64,000 nt of DNA from Cladopsammia gracilis (lineage: Eukaryota > Cnidaria > Anthozoa > Scleractinia > Dendrophylliidae). The stretch lies in the NCBI GenBank assembly GCA_022457155.1, contig JAJGOT010000166.1:1-64000 (forward strand), read 5' to 3'. Both the position numbers and the translations under genes were made by a program. The notes below the pieces were generated by a model. That model made no database searches. It saw nothing but the letters and a program-made list of their open reading frames with translations, and was not told the origin of the DNA. Shown piece after piece: positions 46,936 to 57,200 of this stretch (positions within the stretch are counted from its first letter, which is position 1; every line of letters starts with the position of its first letter).

Positions 46936-47264
46936 TCATGGTCTGAAAATCTAAAAGAGATTATATGAACTCAAATTAGACAAAAAATGATTGTAGTTAG
47001 TTTCTAAATTTTAATTTCGGTGCGCTCGGACAGATACCGGTAAATCATCTCAAGTATGTTAATAATAAGGCTGGCTGAGCGCCTAATTTGCGTAAAATCT
47101 AAAAACGGTTAAACTTTGAAGTGATTTACCAAGACGGGTCAAGACAGGCTGAAACTTGACAGCAGGATATCTTGATGCCCTTAAACCGGCATCATGTGAC
47201 CTCTTATCATTGTTTTCTTACACAATTGAAAATTGGGCGCTGAGATGGCATATGGTGGATATAA

Positions 47265-47510
47265 GTTAAAACCCTGGGGGAGGGGGGTGGGGACTACCTG
47301 TAATGGGCTATACGAGGATGCTCCGCCTGAAAGGAGTACCTGAAAGGAGGTATATGAAAGGGTAGGGATTTCTCGAGTTGAAGTATATGAAAGGGTATGG
47401 GGATTTCATGAAGTATAGGAAAGGGTAGGAAACACACGCGTTGAAGTATAAAAAAAGGTAGGGAAAACTGCCATTTAAGTATTATAAAAAGCGCCTTTCC
47501 AAATAAATCA
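47265..47510. repeat. Coral-type 'tatgaaagggtaggg' repeat
   Basis: gggggaggggggtggggact, gaggatgctccgcc, then four to five modules of gaagtatatgaaagggta(t)ggg. A second repeat type I associate with coral genomes. Confidence 0.62.
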
Positions 47511-47689
47511 AACAATCGTAATAAGGAAGGCGGAATGGTGCAAAATTCAACGAATCAAAATCACTACCAACATCAACAAACAATCTGCGGTTCAACATTT
47601 TCTTTCTAAATCAACAATAAAATCCGTCCAACATCAACGGCCAATGCACTAATCAACACTCAAAACACGCCTAATCCAACAACGAAAGT

Positions 47690-48905
47690 AAGTCAACATC
47701 AACAAAAATTCGTCTCTTCTTTAACAACGAATCACCCCAAAACCAACATCGCACAGAGCCTCAACTTCAACAACAAAATTGTCGTTCAACAATTTAGGGA
47801 CGAGCGACTGGCTATGGTCGGGGGAGGTTGGGACCAAGAAATTCCGATCGCAGGGCATGCTGCTATATAGAGACCACGAGGTCGACAAACATGGCGAAAG
47901 AAGAGGAGAGATCAGGCGATGTGTCTGAGAGGAGTTGGAGCTAAATCTTGTCTCCAGGACGAGAAATTTAATACGTTCGGCGGCTTCGAGCTCTGTAGAC
48001 GACTTAAATAATGATTTTGCCTGCCAAACTGCACAAAGGAGCTCTTTTGACAAATGCTCTAGGACTCAGCCACTCTGCGTTGAATTGTCCAGCTTGACAC
48101 CAATAACATTGGAGCTATTTTGGCACTCCAGTTAAAGCCCAGTGACCTCAGCTCTTTTTTAATGGTTCCTACTGCATGTACCGGTCACATATTACGTAAA
48201 AAAAAAGGAACAAAGAACGACAATAATACAAATGCAAAACAAGACCCAATTAAAATACAATGCCTCACAAACAATAGAAGACAATAAGTGGTTCATGGTA
48301 CCGGTACATGCAGAAAGACCCATTTTAATGGGGTTCCCTCACTTACATCAACCTTGGATCTTCCTGGTTGCCCGGTTTTAATAGTTTCTGGTAAGTTAAA
48401 TGACAAAACTGCTACTCGAGAACATCTAGAGCGGCAAGGAAAATTACGGTGACGAATATAGTCCCAGTACATTAGCTGGATATTGTGTGCAATTTCTGAC
48501 AATACGGCAGCAAGCGAAGGTGAATGGTGGACACGAGGAAGCACGTTTCGTAAAACGTCAACAGCATTTTCAAGCCTTTCAAGGAAAGTTTCGTCTAAGG
48601 AAACGTTTGTAGTAAAGTTTGCCGCTTTCAACTGCTCATAATCTAAGACTAGCTGTTCCAAATCTATTAACTGAAACAAGTTCCACCCGACACTTTGGCT
48701 GGAAGCTCTGTACTGTTTCCCAGCATACCTTGCGATAGGAACTTCTTGGTCCCAGCCTCCCTCGACCATAGCCAGTCGCTCGTCCCAAAATTGTTGAACG
48801 AAAATTTTGTTGTTGAAGTTGAGACTCTGTGCGATGTTGGTTTTGGGGTGATTCGGTGTTGAAGAAGAGAGGAATTTTTGTTGATGTTGACTTACTTTCA
48901 TTTCA
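47690..48905. repeat. Inverted pair of ~170-bp arms
   Basis: 47690-47861 is the near reverse complement of 48735-48905 (shared stretches such as gacgagcgactggctatggt). The 0.9 kb between them holds the rest of the transposon-like ORF and a short opposite fragment. Two copies of one element facing each other, or one rearranged copy. Confidence 0.65.
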
Positions 48906-49039
48906 TTCATTCCCCGTACAAAACTTTGTTGGGGGGGGGGGGGATAAAACGTTAATGCATTTGTATGGTTCTCCCTTATATAAATCTGCCCGGAATTAAA
49001 GTGACACTGGCTGTCCCTGCTGATATCTCGTGTTTTCAC
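48293..49039 (-). pseudogene. Unrecognised transposon-like ORF, truncated
   Basis: A 248-codon open frame containing WDERLAMVEGGWDQEVPIARYAGKQ-type sequence, FLERLENAVDVLRNV, AAVLSEIAHNIQL and NLPETIKTGQPGRSKVDVSEG. It loosely resembles the N-terminal part of uncharacterised cnidarian proteins with an integrase-like core, which I cannot verify. Its first codons overlap a repeat (48996-49331), so the true start is uncertain. About 170 bp of it is repeated in inverted orientation at 47690-47861. Confidence 0.35.
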
Positions 49040-49331
49040 TTTTCATGATTATGGCCAAGAGCTTGCTTTGTTTTCTTAAATAGAAAGAAAAGATCGTCAA
49101 AAGCGATGAAGGCAAAGAATGGCAATTGACCGCCTGTCCGAGATCAAATTTCATGAACTGTAATCCACTTTCTTCCTTGCAAAACTGTACTTTATCTCAA
49201 AACTACTGCTTCTGTTTTGCTCTATAGAATCTTTTGTCCAGTTAAGTTGTATATTTGTGGCATTTGCCGATATAACGTGGAAATAAAGTTATCAACATTT
49301 TGTTATTTTGGCGGGATTGTGTCCCATTTAT
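48996..49331. mobile_element. ~390-bp MITE family, diverged copy
   Basis: Shares gattatggccaagagcttgc, aaactactgcttctgttttg and ggcgggattgtgtccc with 53284-53668. Confidence 0.65.
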
Positions 49332-49564
49332 ACCGGTTGACTAAGATTAGATGCAGGGCCCCCATGGATACCAGCCTTGAACTCAGTGAAAGGGCCATCC
49401 TGATTAAATAAAGTTGTTTTTTCAGTACTACTACCACTGCTACTCCTGATCTTTAATCTTTAATGATGAAGCTTTGTCACTAAGGTGTTTTTCACAAAGG
49501 TCCTACAAATAAAGACTAACGTACATTGAAAAGTATAAAAATAAAAAAGATGATCCGAAAAAAT

Positions 49565-49918
49565 TAGCTACTGCTACTGCTACTGCTACTGCTACTGCTA
49601 CTGCTACTGCTACTGCTACTGCTACTGCAACTGCTACTGCTACTGCTACTGCTACTGCTACTGCTACTGCTACTGCTACTGCAACTGCTACTGCAACTGC
49701 TACTACTACTACTACTGCTACTGCTACTGCTACTGCTACTGCAACTGCTACTACTACTACTACTACTGCTACTGCTACTGCTACTGCTACTGCTACTGCT
49801 ACTGCTACTGCTACTGCTACTGCTACTACTAATGCTACTGCTACTGCAACTGCTACTACTACTACTACTTACTACTACTACTACTACCACCACCACCACC
49901 ACCACCACCACCACTACT
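49565..49918. repeat. (CTACTG)n microsatellite with CTA and CCA blocks, 354 bp
   Basis: Long runs of gctactgctact broken by gcaact and actactact, ending in (acc)n. Gives artefact poly-Ser, poly-Val and poly-Leu/Thr frames. Confidence 0.96.
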
Positions 49919-50089
49919 ACAGTGAAATGGTTATTTTATGAAAGGGCTGGGATAAGAGGGCCTGGAGCACACCAACTCCCACGCCCAGAATTTTTTTCCA
50001 ACATGATAGGCACGTATCACTATTGGTCTTGTAAGATATTTTGAACAACATTCGAATTCATACTTTAAAGCCAGCCAGTAAAGTCATGA

Positions 50090-50283
50090 AATCGAATGTC
50101 ATAAGTCATGAAATCTAATTTGATGATCTGTAATCCACTTCCATCCTTGCAATCCTACACTTTATCCCCAAACTATGCTTCTGTTGTTTTGTTTTTCGTT
50201 GTATATTTGGTGGCATTTGGCGATATAACTTGGAAATAAAGTTAACGAAATTTTGTTATTTCGGCGGGGCAGTGTCCCTTTAA
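50090..50283. mobile_element. ~390-bp MITE family, 5'-truncated copy
   Basis: Matches the right half of the family and ends ggcggggcagtgtcccttta. Confidence 0.62.
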
Positions 50284-50304
50284 CGGTTGACTATGATTTA
50301 CAGG

Positions 50305-50476
50305 TGTCAGTAAAACGCGGGTTCGGGGCCGGGGTCGGGGTGGGATTAGGTCTAGGATTAGGTATGGGATTAAATATAATCCCTTTCCCTAATCCTAACA
50401 CTATGCCTAATCCCATACCTAATCCTAGACCTAATCCCACCACGACCCCAGCCCCGACCCCGCGTTTTACTGACAC
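50305..50476. repeat. 172-bp palindromic element with 'ctaatcc' arrays
   Basis: tgtcagtaaaacgcgggttc on the left; its complement ending cgcgttttactgaca on the right. The arms contain repeats of ggattaggt[at]; fold-back is almost complete. Confidence 0.72.
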
Positions 50477-50479
50477 CCG

Positions 50480-51110
50480 TGATTTACAGTTAAATGGTTA
50501 TTTTATAAAAGGGTTGGGATAGGAGGACCTGGAGAACTCCCAACTCCCACCCCGCAGAATTTTTTGCCAACAGGATACGAACGTATCACTGTTGATAGTC
50601 TCGCAACATATTTTGACCAACATTGGAATTCACTCTCTGCAGCTAATGAACGAAAGAAAGGACTAGAAGGAATCACATTCTGGAGGAAAATTTGAAGAAA
50701 CACGAATTTCCATACCAACATTGTAATTGTGTTGCTTCCTCGACACAGGTAACAACACAAACAGCTAATATATTGAATTTAAAAATATTCATTTAATTTT
50801 CGTAAATACATCGTACAAACATTATAATATATTAAAAATATGTAAACAAGAACTGAACAATTCTTAATTAACATTAAATAGTGCTTCCTTTTCAACATAT
50901 CTCATGCCATTTCTGGGATTCTTCCAAAGATACATTTGTTAATAAGCAAATGTCTCTGTCACAATTTCTGTAATATGTACTTACATATGTACACAGATGC
51001 CTTCTTTGAATTTTTCAAAAATCAAAGGAGTTTACGAAATAATTTGGTTTAATACAGTCAAATATGAAAACGAAAAATTGGGACTTGCCGTCACGCTGTA
51101 AGCTTGATAG
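50480..51110. other. B-C intergenic, unassigned
   Basis: AT-rich, no coding or repeat structure recognised. Confidence 0.4.
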
Positions 51111-51112
51111 TA

Positions 51113-51294
51113 GGGAGCTTAAGCAATGAGGACGGCAACGCCAAGGAAAACGTCACTTGAAAAAAGGATTCGCGTTATTTTAAACTACTTTGCAATTGTT
51201 CCAATTTGTTTAATTTGTCTAATACAACTGTATTGTCCAGGAGATAAATTTGTAGGGTCAGCCTTTTTAAGTGATAGATAAGGCTTGCCATTGT

Positions 51295-51330
<36 letters not shown>

Positions 51331-51728
51331 GACTTATGAAATGAAACAATGAGTAGTGATCTGTATGAAAAGTTAATGCATACTAATTAGCTCAGCAGAC
51401 ATCTGTATCAAAAGTTAATGCATACTAATTAGCTCAGCAGACATCTGTATCAAAAGTTAATGCTAATGTTTAATAATTCATCAACTCAGTTGATCTGTAT
51501 TGGGGTTTACAAACCTTCATTAAACATTTATTTCTTTTGGGGGGTATTTTCCTTATGAATTATTAATGAATTTTATAAGTACAAATAGAGAAAGGAAAAT
51601 TAACCGTCGTGTGTTCACGTTCTCCACGAAATCTATAATTTAACATTTGACGTTATTGTTTTGCAGGGAAGGCAAAGAAATGTACCAAAATTTAAAACGC
51701 CGTCGCCGTCGTGGTTGCGTAAGCTCCC
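51113..51728. mobile_element. MITE, TIR gggagcttaagcaa...acggcaacg
   Basis: gggagcttaagcaatgagga on the left; ccgtcgtggttgcgtaagctccc on the right. Typical family in coral genomes (memory). Contains two to three copies of a 42-bp direct repeat at 51356-51465. A partial copy in the other orientation is at 59350-59633, and a fragment at 58585-58700. Confidence 0.72.
51356..51465. repeat. 42-bp tandem repeat
   Basis: Unit acatctgtatcaaaagttaa...catactaattagctcagcag, 2.5 copies almost identical. Confidence 0.78.
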
Positions 51729-52034
51729 CAGTCTCAGATGGTCCGAGGACGCTCGCTCCCATTCCCCCTCTCCCCATCTTATGTCCTTCGTTTGAGAGCC
51801 AATCAGAGTTTGAACCACTCTGATTGGTGGAAATATTCAACGGTCAGATGACGTCATAAACAAGCCGTCAAAAGGTTTCCTGCTAAGTACAGGTTTAACT
51901 GCACGTGTTCACCTAATCGAAGAAAAGCATAATCCATAAACTATACGCAAAACGGACTTCTGAAGCAAGGCAAAATCGTAAGAGATTTTAAGAGGATAAT
52001 TTTTAGGCATATTGTGCTATAATAATGCGCAATA

Positions 52035-52316
52035 GAGCGGCTTTCAATTGAGTGTCGTAAAAACAAAACAAAAGTAATTACTCTGACCAATCACAGAAGT
52101 CGTACGCAATCTAATGAACCAATCAGAGTTCGAAGCAATTACATGTCGGCGGCGCCAAGCGCGGGAAAACGCGTGCGAGCAAGTCACGATTGGTTTTGGT
52201 TTTACTTCTGATTGGTCTAGAAAGTGGCGCGAGATTTTTTAGCCAATCACAAAGCGTAGCAATGCAAAACCAATGCAATTGTGTAATTACTTTCGACACT
52301 CAATTGAAAACTGCTC
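52035..52316. mobile_element. Family-1 MITE, full copy
   Basis: gagcggctttcaattgagtg to cactcaattgaaaactgctc, TA on both flanks. Serves as the empty-site reference for 21248-21490. Confidence 0.85.
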
Positions 52317-52592
52317 TATATCTGAAAAAAAAAAAAGACATTTCCGCTTCCCAGAAAACATTTTGTCGAATCATTCATGGTTTGTACTTTTTACCTGACA
52401 ACGTTTTTTCAATTGGGTGAATTAAAGCGGTTTACCAGTAGGCCTGCACCTCTTCGGAACCTCCAATTTCATTCGACCTGGATGAGGTGCACCTCTATTG
52501 TTTTTAGGGCTAAGGTCCATTGTTGTGTTGTTTTGTGTTCTGTTGTTTTCTTAGCCAATCCTATGAGACCTTACGAAAGGTGCAGGTCTGCC

Positions 52593-52870
52593 CCGGTTTT
52601 CAAATGAGTGTCGGATACCAAAACCAAAGTAATTACTCTGGCCTATCACAACAGACACAGAGAATCCAATGAACCAATCAGAACTCGAAGCAATTGCATG
52701 TAGCCGGCTCTAAGCGCGGGAAAACGCGTGCGAACAAGTCACGATTGCTTTTGGTTTTACATCTGATTGGGTGAGAAAGTGGCGTGAGATTTTTTAGCCA
52801 GTCACAAAGCGAAGCAAAACAAAACCAAAGCAATCAAGAAATTTCGTTCGACACTCAATAGAAAACCACC
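52593..52870. mobile_element. Family-1 MITE, diverged copy
   Basis: cggttttcaaatgagtgtcgg to cgacactcaatagaaaaccacc. Confidence 0.8.
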
Positions 52871-53283
52871 CAACTTTACATGAAACTAAATGGTGTTTAC
52901 TGATAACTGTACTGAAAGCATAAAATGTCTCTTGCGCGCAAATGAAACAAAACCAATTCTAACCTACTGAAGGATCTGTCTCATTAAAAACGCGGGCCTA
53001 ACATTTTTTAGTTTGTTCAAACTGCAATACCTTCACGGGTTTCTGTCATTTATCGAGTACATTCTCGCAATGCTCTTTAAAATCAAAACACTATTGTTGG
53101 GTCTCCTGTGGGTTCCTGTGTGTTTGAAATCCTAGTTAACTGCAAAAAATGCTGAAAGAAGAACCCATAAACTTCACTTCTGCCGTTCACACCATCGACA
53201 TCGAGTTAGTCAGAGATTGTTCTAGGGACGATTTCAGTGTGAACAAGGCTTAAGTAAACGTTTGAAAAAGCAAATTTAAACAA

Positions 53284-53668
53284 TTAAGGGGAAACAGTCC
53301 CGGCTGAAATATCGTGTTTTGATGGCCAGGAGCTTGCTTTATTATCTTGAAATAGGAAGAAACCATCGCCAAAAGTGATAGAAGCAAAGAAATATGAACT
53401 AAACAGACAAAATAACGGCTAGAAAGTCAAAATTTCACAAGAATGGCAAGTTTGATTTCTTGACCGCCTGTCAATAAATCAAATTTCATGAACTGTAATC
53501 TATTTTAAACCATGTAATCCTGCACTTTTATCTCCAAACTACTGCTTTTGTTTCACTCTATAGAATCTTTTTATCCAACTAAGTTGTATATTTGGTGGCA
53601 TTTGGCGATATAACGTGGAAATAAGCAGAGCGAAATTTTGCTATTTCGGCGGGACAGTGCCCCTTTAA
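53284..53668. mobile_element. ~390-bp MITE family, copy with clear TIRs
   Basis: ttaaggggaaacagtcccgg at the left, gggacagtgcccctttaa at the right. Best-preserved member in the window. Confidence 0.75.
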
Positions 53669-53896
53669 ATCACAACTGGGCAACGGCAGCAAACATGAAT
53701 GATGTAATGAACCAACAGAAAGCAAAGAAAAACCCTTCAAGCGTGCTGCACAGGTGATTTTTGATGTGATTTAAGATGACATTTTTGCTTTGCTGACGTC
53801 ATAAAATATCGCAAAAACCTACATTTTCGTGTGAGCGCGCCTCAAAATTTGTCTGTGTTAAAAAGGCTAAAGGATGCTCTCGCAGCGACAATGATT

Positions 53897-54292
53897 TTAT
53901 GGTGTTGTATCCGGGCCCTCCAGGACCGCATACATAGGGGGCTCAAAACACTGATTTATGATACCATTGGATTCCGAATCAGGACCCTCCAGGACATCAT
54001 ACACGATACCACCCGGACAAGCATAGTCATTACTGGGTCCCTCAAGCGCATTATACACTGGTGACGCATAAGATGGGCCCTGATCGGGGCGCTTGTTAGA
54101 GCCCTCTTTTGCTGAGATCTCCTCAAGTTCGTCCAAGTCTGCATAGTCGGCATATTCTGGAGACTCTTCAGCGTCCGCAGGGGGTGGGCCAGTGGAGTAT
54201 GGAGGTTGGTATTCTGGGGGGGAGGGTGAGATGTTTCTTGGGCTTTCATTGGGATTGAGCAGGACTAGGTATTCTGGAATATCGTCTTGGCA
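53897..54292 (-). CDS. Gene C exon 10: terminal exon with three Y-x-[VA]-L-E-G-P repeats
   Basis: 396 nt, phase 0 in, ends at the stop at 53897-53899; acceptor tttcag. EYLVL, then a Pro/Tyr-rich part with SPPEYQPPY (a PPxY motif), an acidic part with EYADYADLDELEE, then VYNALEGP, IVYDVLEGPD and MYAVLEGPD close to the C-terminus. Confidence 0.85.
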   Translation of the reverse strand, partial: CQDDIPEYLVLLNPNESPRNISPSPPEYQPPYSTGPPPADAEESPEYADYADLDELEEISAKEGSNKRPDQGPSYASPVYNALEGPSNDYACPGGIVYDVLEGPDSESNGIINQCFEPPMYAVLEGPDTTP

Positions 54293-57200
54293 CTGAAAGA
54301 AAAACACAGTTAAACCAGTTTGTTTTCGTCCGGTTATGGTTTAAGGGTACTTCCAACCTTCGCGGCTGTCCCTTGGTAAAAAAATTAGATATTCAATGTT
54401 ATGATTGGTTAGCGAGATACAGAGCAGTTTTCAATTGAGTGTCGAAAGTAATGACACAATTGCTTTGGTTTTGCATTGCTACGCTTTGTGATTGGCTACA
54501 AAATGTCGCGCCACTTTCTCGACCAATCAGAAGTAAAACCAAAACCAATCGTGACTTGCTCGCACGCGTTTTCCCGCGCTTGGCGCCGCCGACATGCAAT
54601 TGCTTCGAGCTCTGATTGGTTCATTGGATTGTTTACGACTGGTGTGATTGGTCAGAGTAATTACTTTGGTTTTAGTTTTACGACACTCAATTGAAAACTG
54701 CTCTATAGTCTAAAGTTGGAGAAGCTAAAAACATGCGATACGTGTTGCGTAAAGGATCGCCGCGGGAAAAATATTTTAAATACATCAAAATTTCCTGACA
54801 CGGTGTTGTGGATTGATCCATTGTGAATAAATCTGTACAGCTATTTCGTTCTTGCCGCTGTATTTGATACCCGAAAAATTTAATTCAGCAACCCTCGATC
54901 GTTTGGCGGTTTCTTGGCTCCTGGTCGTTCGTAAAGAAAACGTCACTATAATTTAAGTTTTTTTATGTTGATACTTTGTCAGATTACTCTTCAAACTGGC
55001 GCGTATAGGTGGTTTTCACGTTACGTCACGGCGGCCATGTTGGTGCACACATGAAAAGCATTTTAATGAACTTCTTTTGTTATGTGCACCAACATGGCCG
55101 CCATGGCCTTTGTCATTTGAGTCCCACAGGACTGAAGGTCACGTGAGTGAAAACCAGCAATACGAACTTTTTCCGAAGAATACCCGCGAAGGTTGGACGG
55201 AGTGCCCTTAAGTACAGCGGGATGAACAAAGGAACCAATGAATGCATGAATGGTAGGGCTCGACCTTAACTTTTGTTATTAGTAGGCTTATGGCTAGTAA
55301 AATGGTGGTTCTTACTGGCCAAAGAGCTCTTTCTACTATCCATGAAAATTTCAGTTAAAGTTAGTAATTACCCTAGTTTTGAACAATTGGCATCAAATGA
55401 CACTTATGAAAGAAGAATGAAAATTAGAGGACGAAAAAAACCTCTTTTATCCATTGAAGATCGTTGAAGCGTGTGAACAACAACATGGCGTTCACTTGCG
55501 ATCGAAGTGCGAGATGGGAACACTTGGATACAGTCCCCAGCTGAGTTTTGCTTCATTCTTTTTTCTTTCTTCATAACATTGTGCCACAATTGTGTCAGCA
55601 CTAAATTTATCTTTTGCAGTTGACAAAGAAATTTGCCTCCATAATTTTAGTAGTCAACATGGCTAGTAACTAAGGAATTTCACTAGCCAAAAGTGAAAAT
55701 CCAGTGGTATTTGGCGAGTTGACCACCGCCAATGTCGAGCTCTGAATGGTTTGAAGAACGCAAAGAAGGTTGAATGGCATGACTAAATGGCATGTGGACG
55801 AATGGACGAACAGACGGACAAAATGACATTCAGGCGGAGGGAGGGAGGGAGATGTGAATGGATGAATGGACGGACCGACGGAGGAACGGACGGATACTGA
55901 TGGATGGATGATTGAACGAACGAACGAACGAACGAACGAACGAAGAAAAGAAATGGACGGATGGACGGTCGGAAGGTCGGACGGTCGGACGGTCGGACGG
56001 TCGGACGGACGAAAGGAAGGAAGGAAGGAGAAAGGGAGAAAAAAAAGGGAGTGATAAAACAATGGCGGGAGGGAGAAGGAAAAGAATGAACGAAGCAACG
56101 AATGTCTGCATTGATAAATGCGCGTTAAAAAGAAGTCTGTTACTACCCACCTTATGCACAGTGTTTTTCTGCAAAGGCTGGTACATCATTCCATCAGAGT
56201 TTAAACTCTGATATACTGCTGCATTTGGATTAGAATTAAACTGCGCACGTGCATCCTCCTTTATTAAGCTCTGATAAACAGGTTTCTCTCCATCCAGTGC
56301 ACATCCTGGATTATCGTAAACAGGTTTTTCTGCATCCTTTGTTCCTTTTGCACAACGCTCGGCACTAGCATAAGTGTTCTCTCTGTGAATCTTCCTACTT
56401 GCAGTGTTCAGTGGCTTCATCCTTTTATTGTTAAGTGGTGTGCTCCGAGCATCTTTTGCTCCTGGCTTATTTAGCAGCAGATCTGCAGCTCCATCGTGTG
56501 AGAGATCTCCTGAAAAAACAACAACAAATAAGATAAATTAGCAGATAGGCGGCAAGTTCTACTCAAGCATATGCACACTTTTTACTCCTTAAACCAATTG
56601 AAAGTTGGTGGTTTCATACTAGGGCGTCTTAAGGATTAAGACGGCACAACTTTTGCCAACAACTGCCGCATGCAACTTGCTCACGCCATACATACGACAC
56701 GAATCGCGTCGTCTTAATCAGCCTACAACTCCTTCACAGCTGTTGCATGCAACACGAAAAACGTTGTAGGATTTTGAAACATCTTTTAAAATCTTACGAC
56801 AATCATAGCCACATACAATGTTATATGATGCGAGTTGTATGCAATTTTCGCCTGACGCAAACAGCGCGCGCTACAAAACATCGCATGCGACAAAGTTGCG
56901 TCGTGTAAATCGGCCTTAACCTACTTTGAATGTGAACAGGTAAAATGCACATGTATACAAAGACGCTGAAGTTCGCCGCCAAGTATGATCTACACCACAC
57001 TTGAGAAGGCACTTGACCAATGGGACAACAGAAACTGACTGAAAGACACGTGCAGCGGCGCAAAAAAATGATTGATTGACATTCGGCTTATGTTCTAAGT
57101 AATACACTTTCTCATCAGGTATGCACCCCAATTTTCTGAAGTGTTACATGAGAATCTCAAGTGTGCTTGAGTCAAGCTCTTGCTTGAGTCAAGCTCGTGC

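Noticed and set aside
49564..50044. Poly-Ser, poly-Val and Leu/Thr-repeat proteins
   Set aside because: Translations of the (CTACTG)n microsatellite.
55670..56211. Arg/Asp/Ser-repeat proteins
   Set aside because: Tetranucleotide repeat translations; the real exon ends at its donor at 56151.
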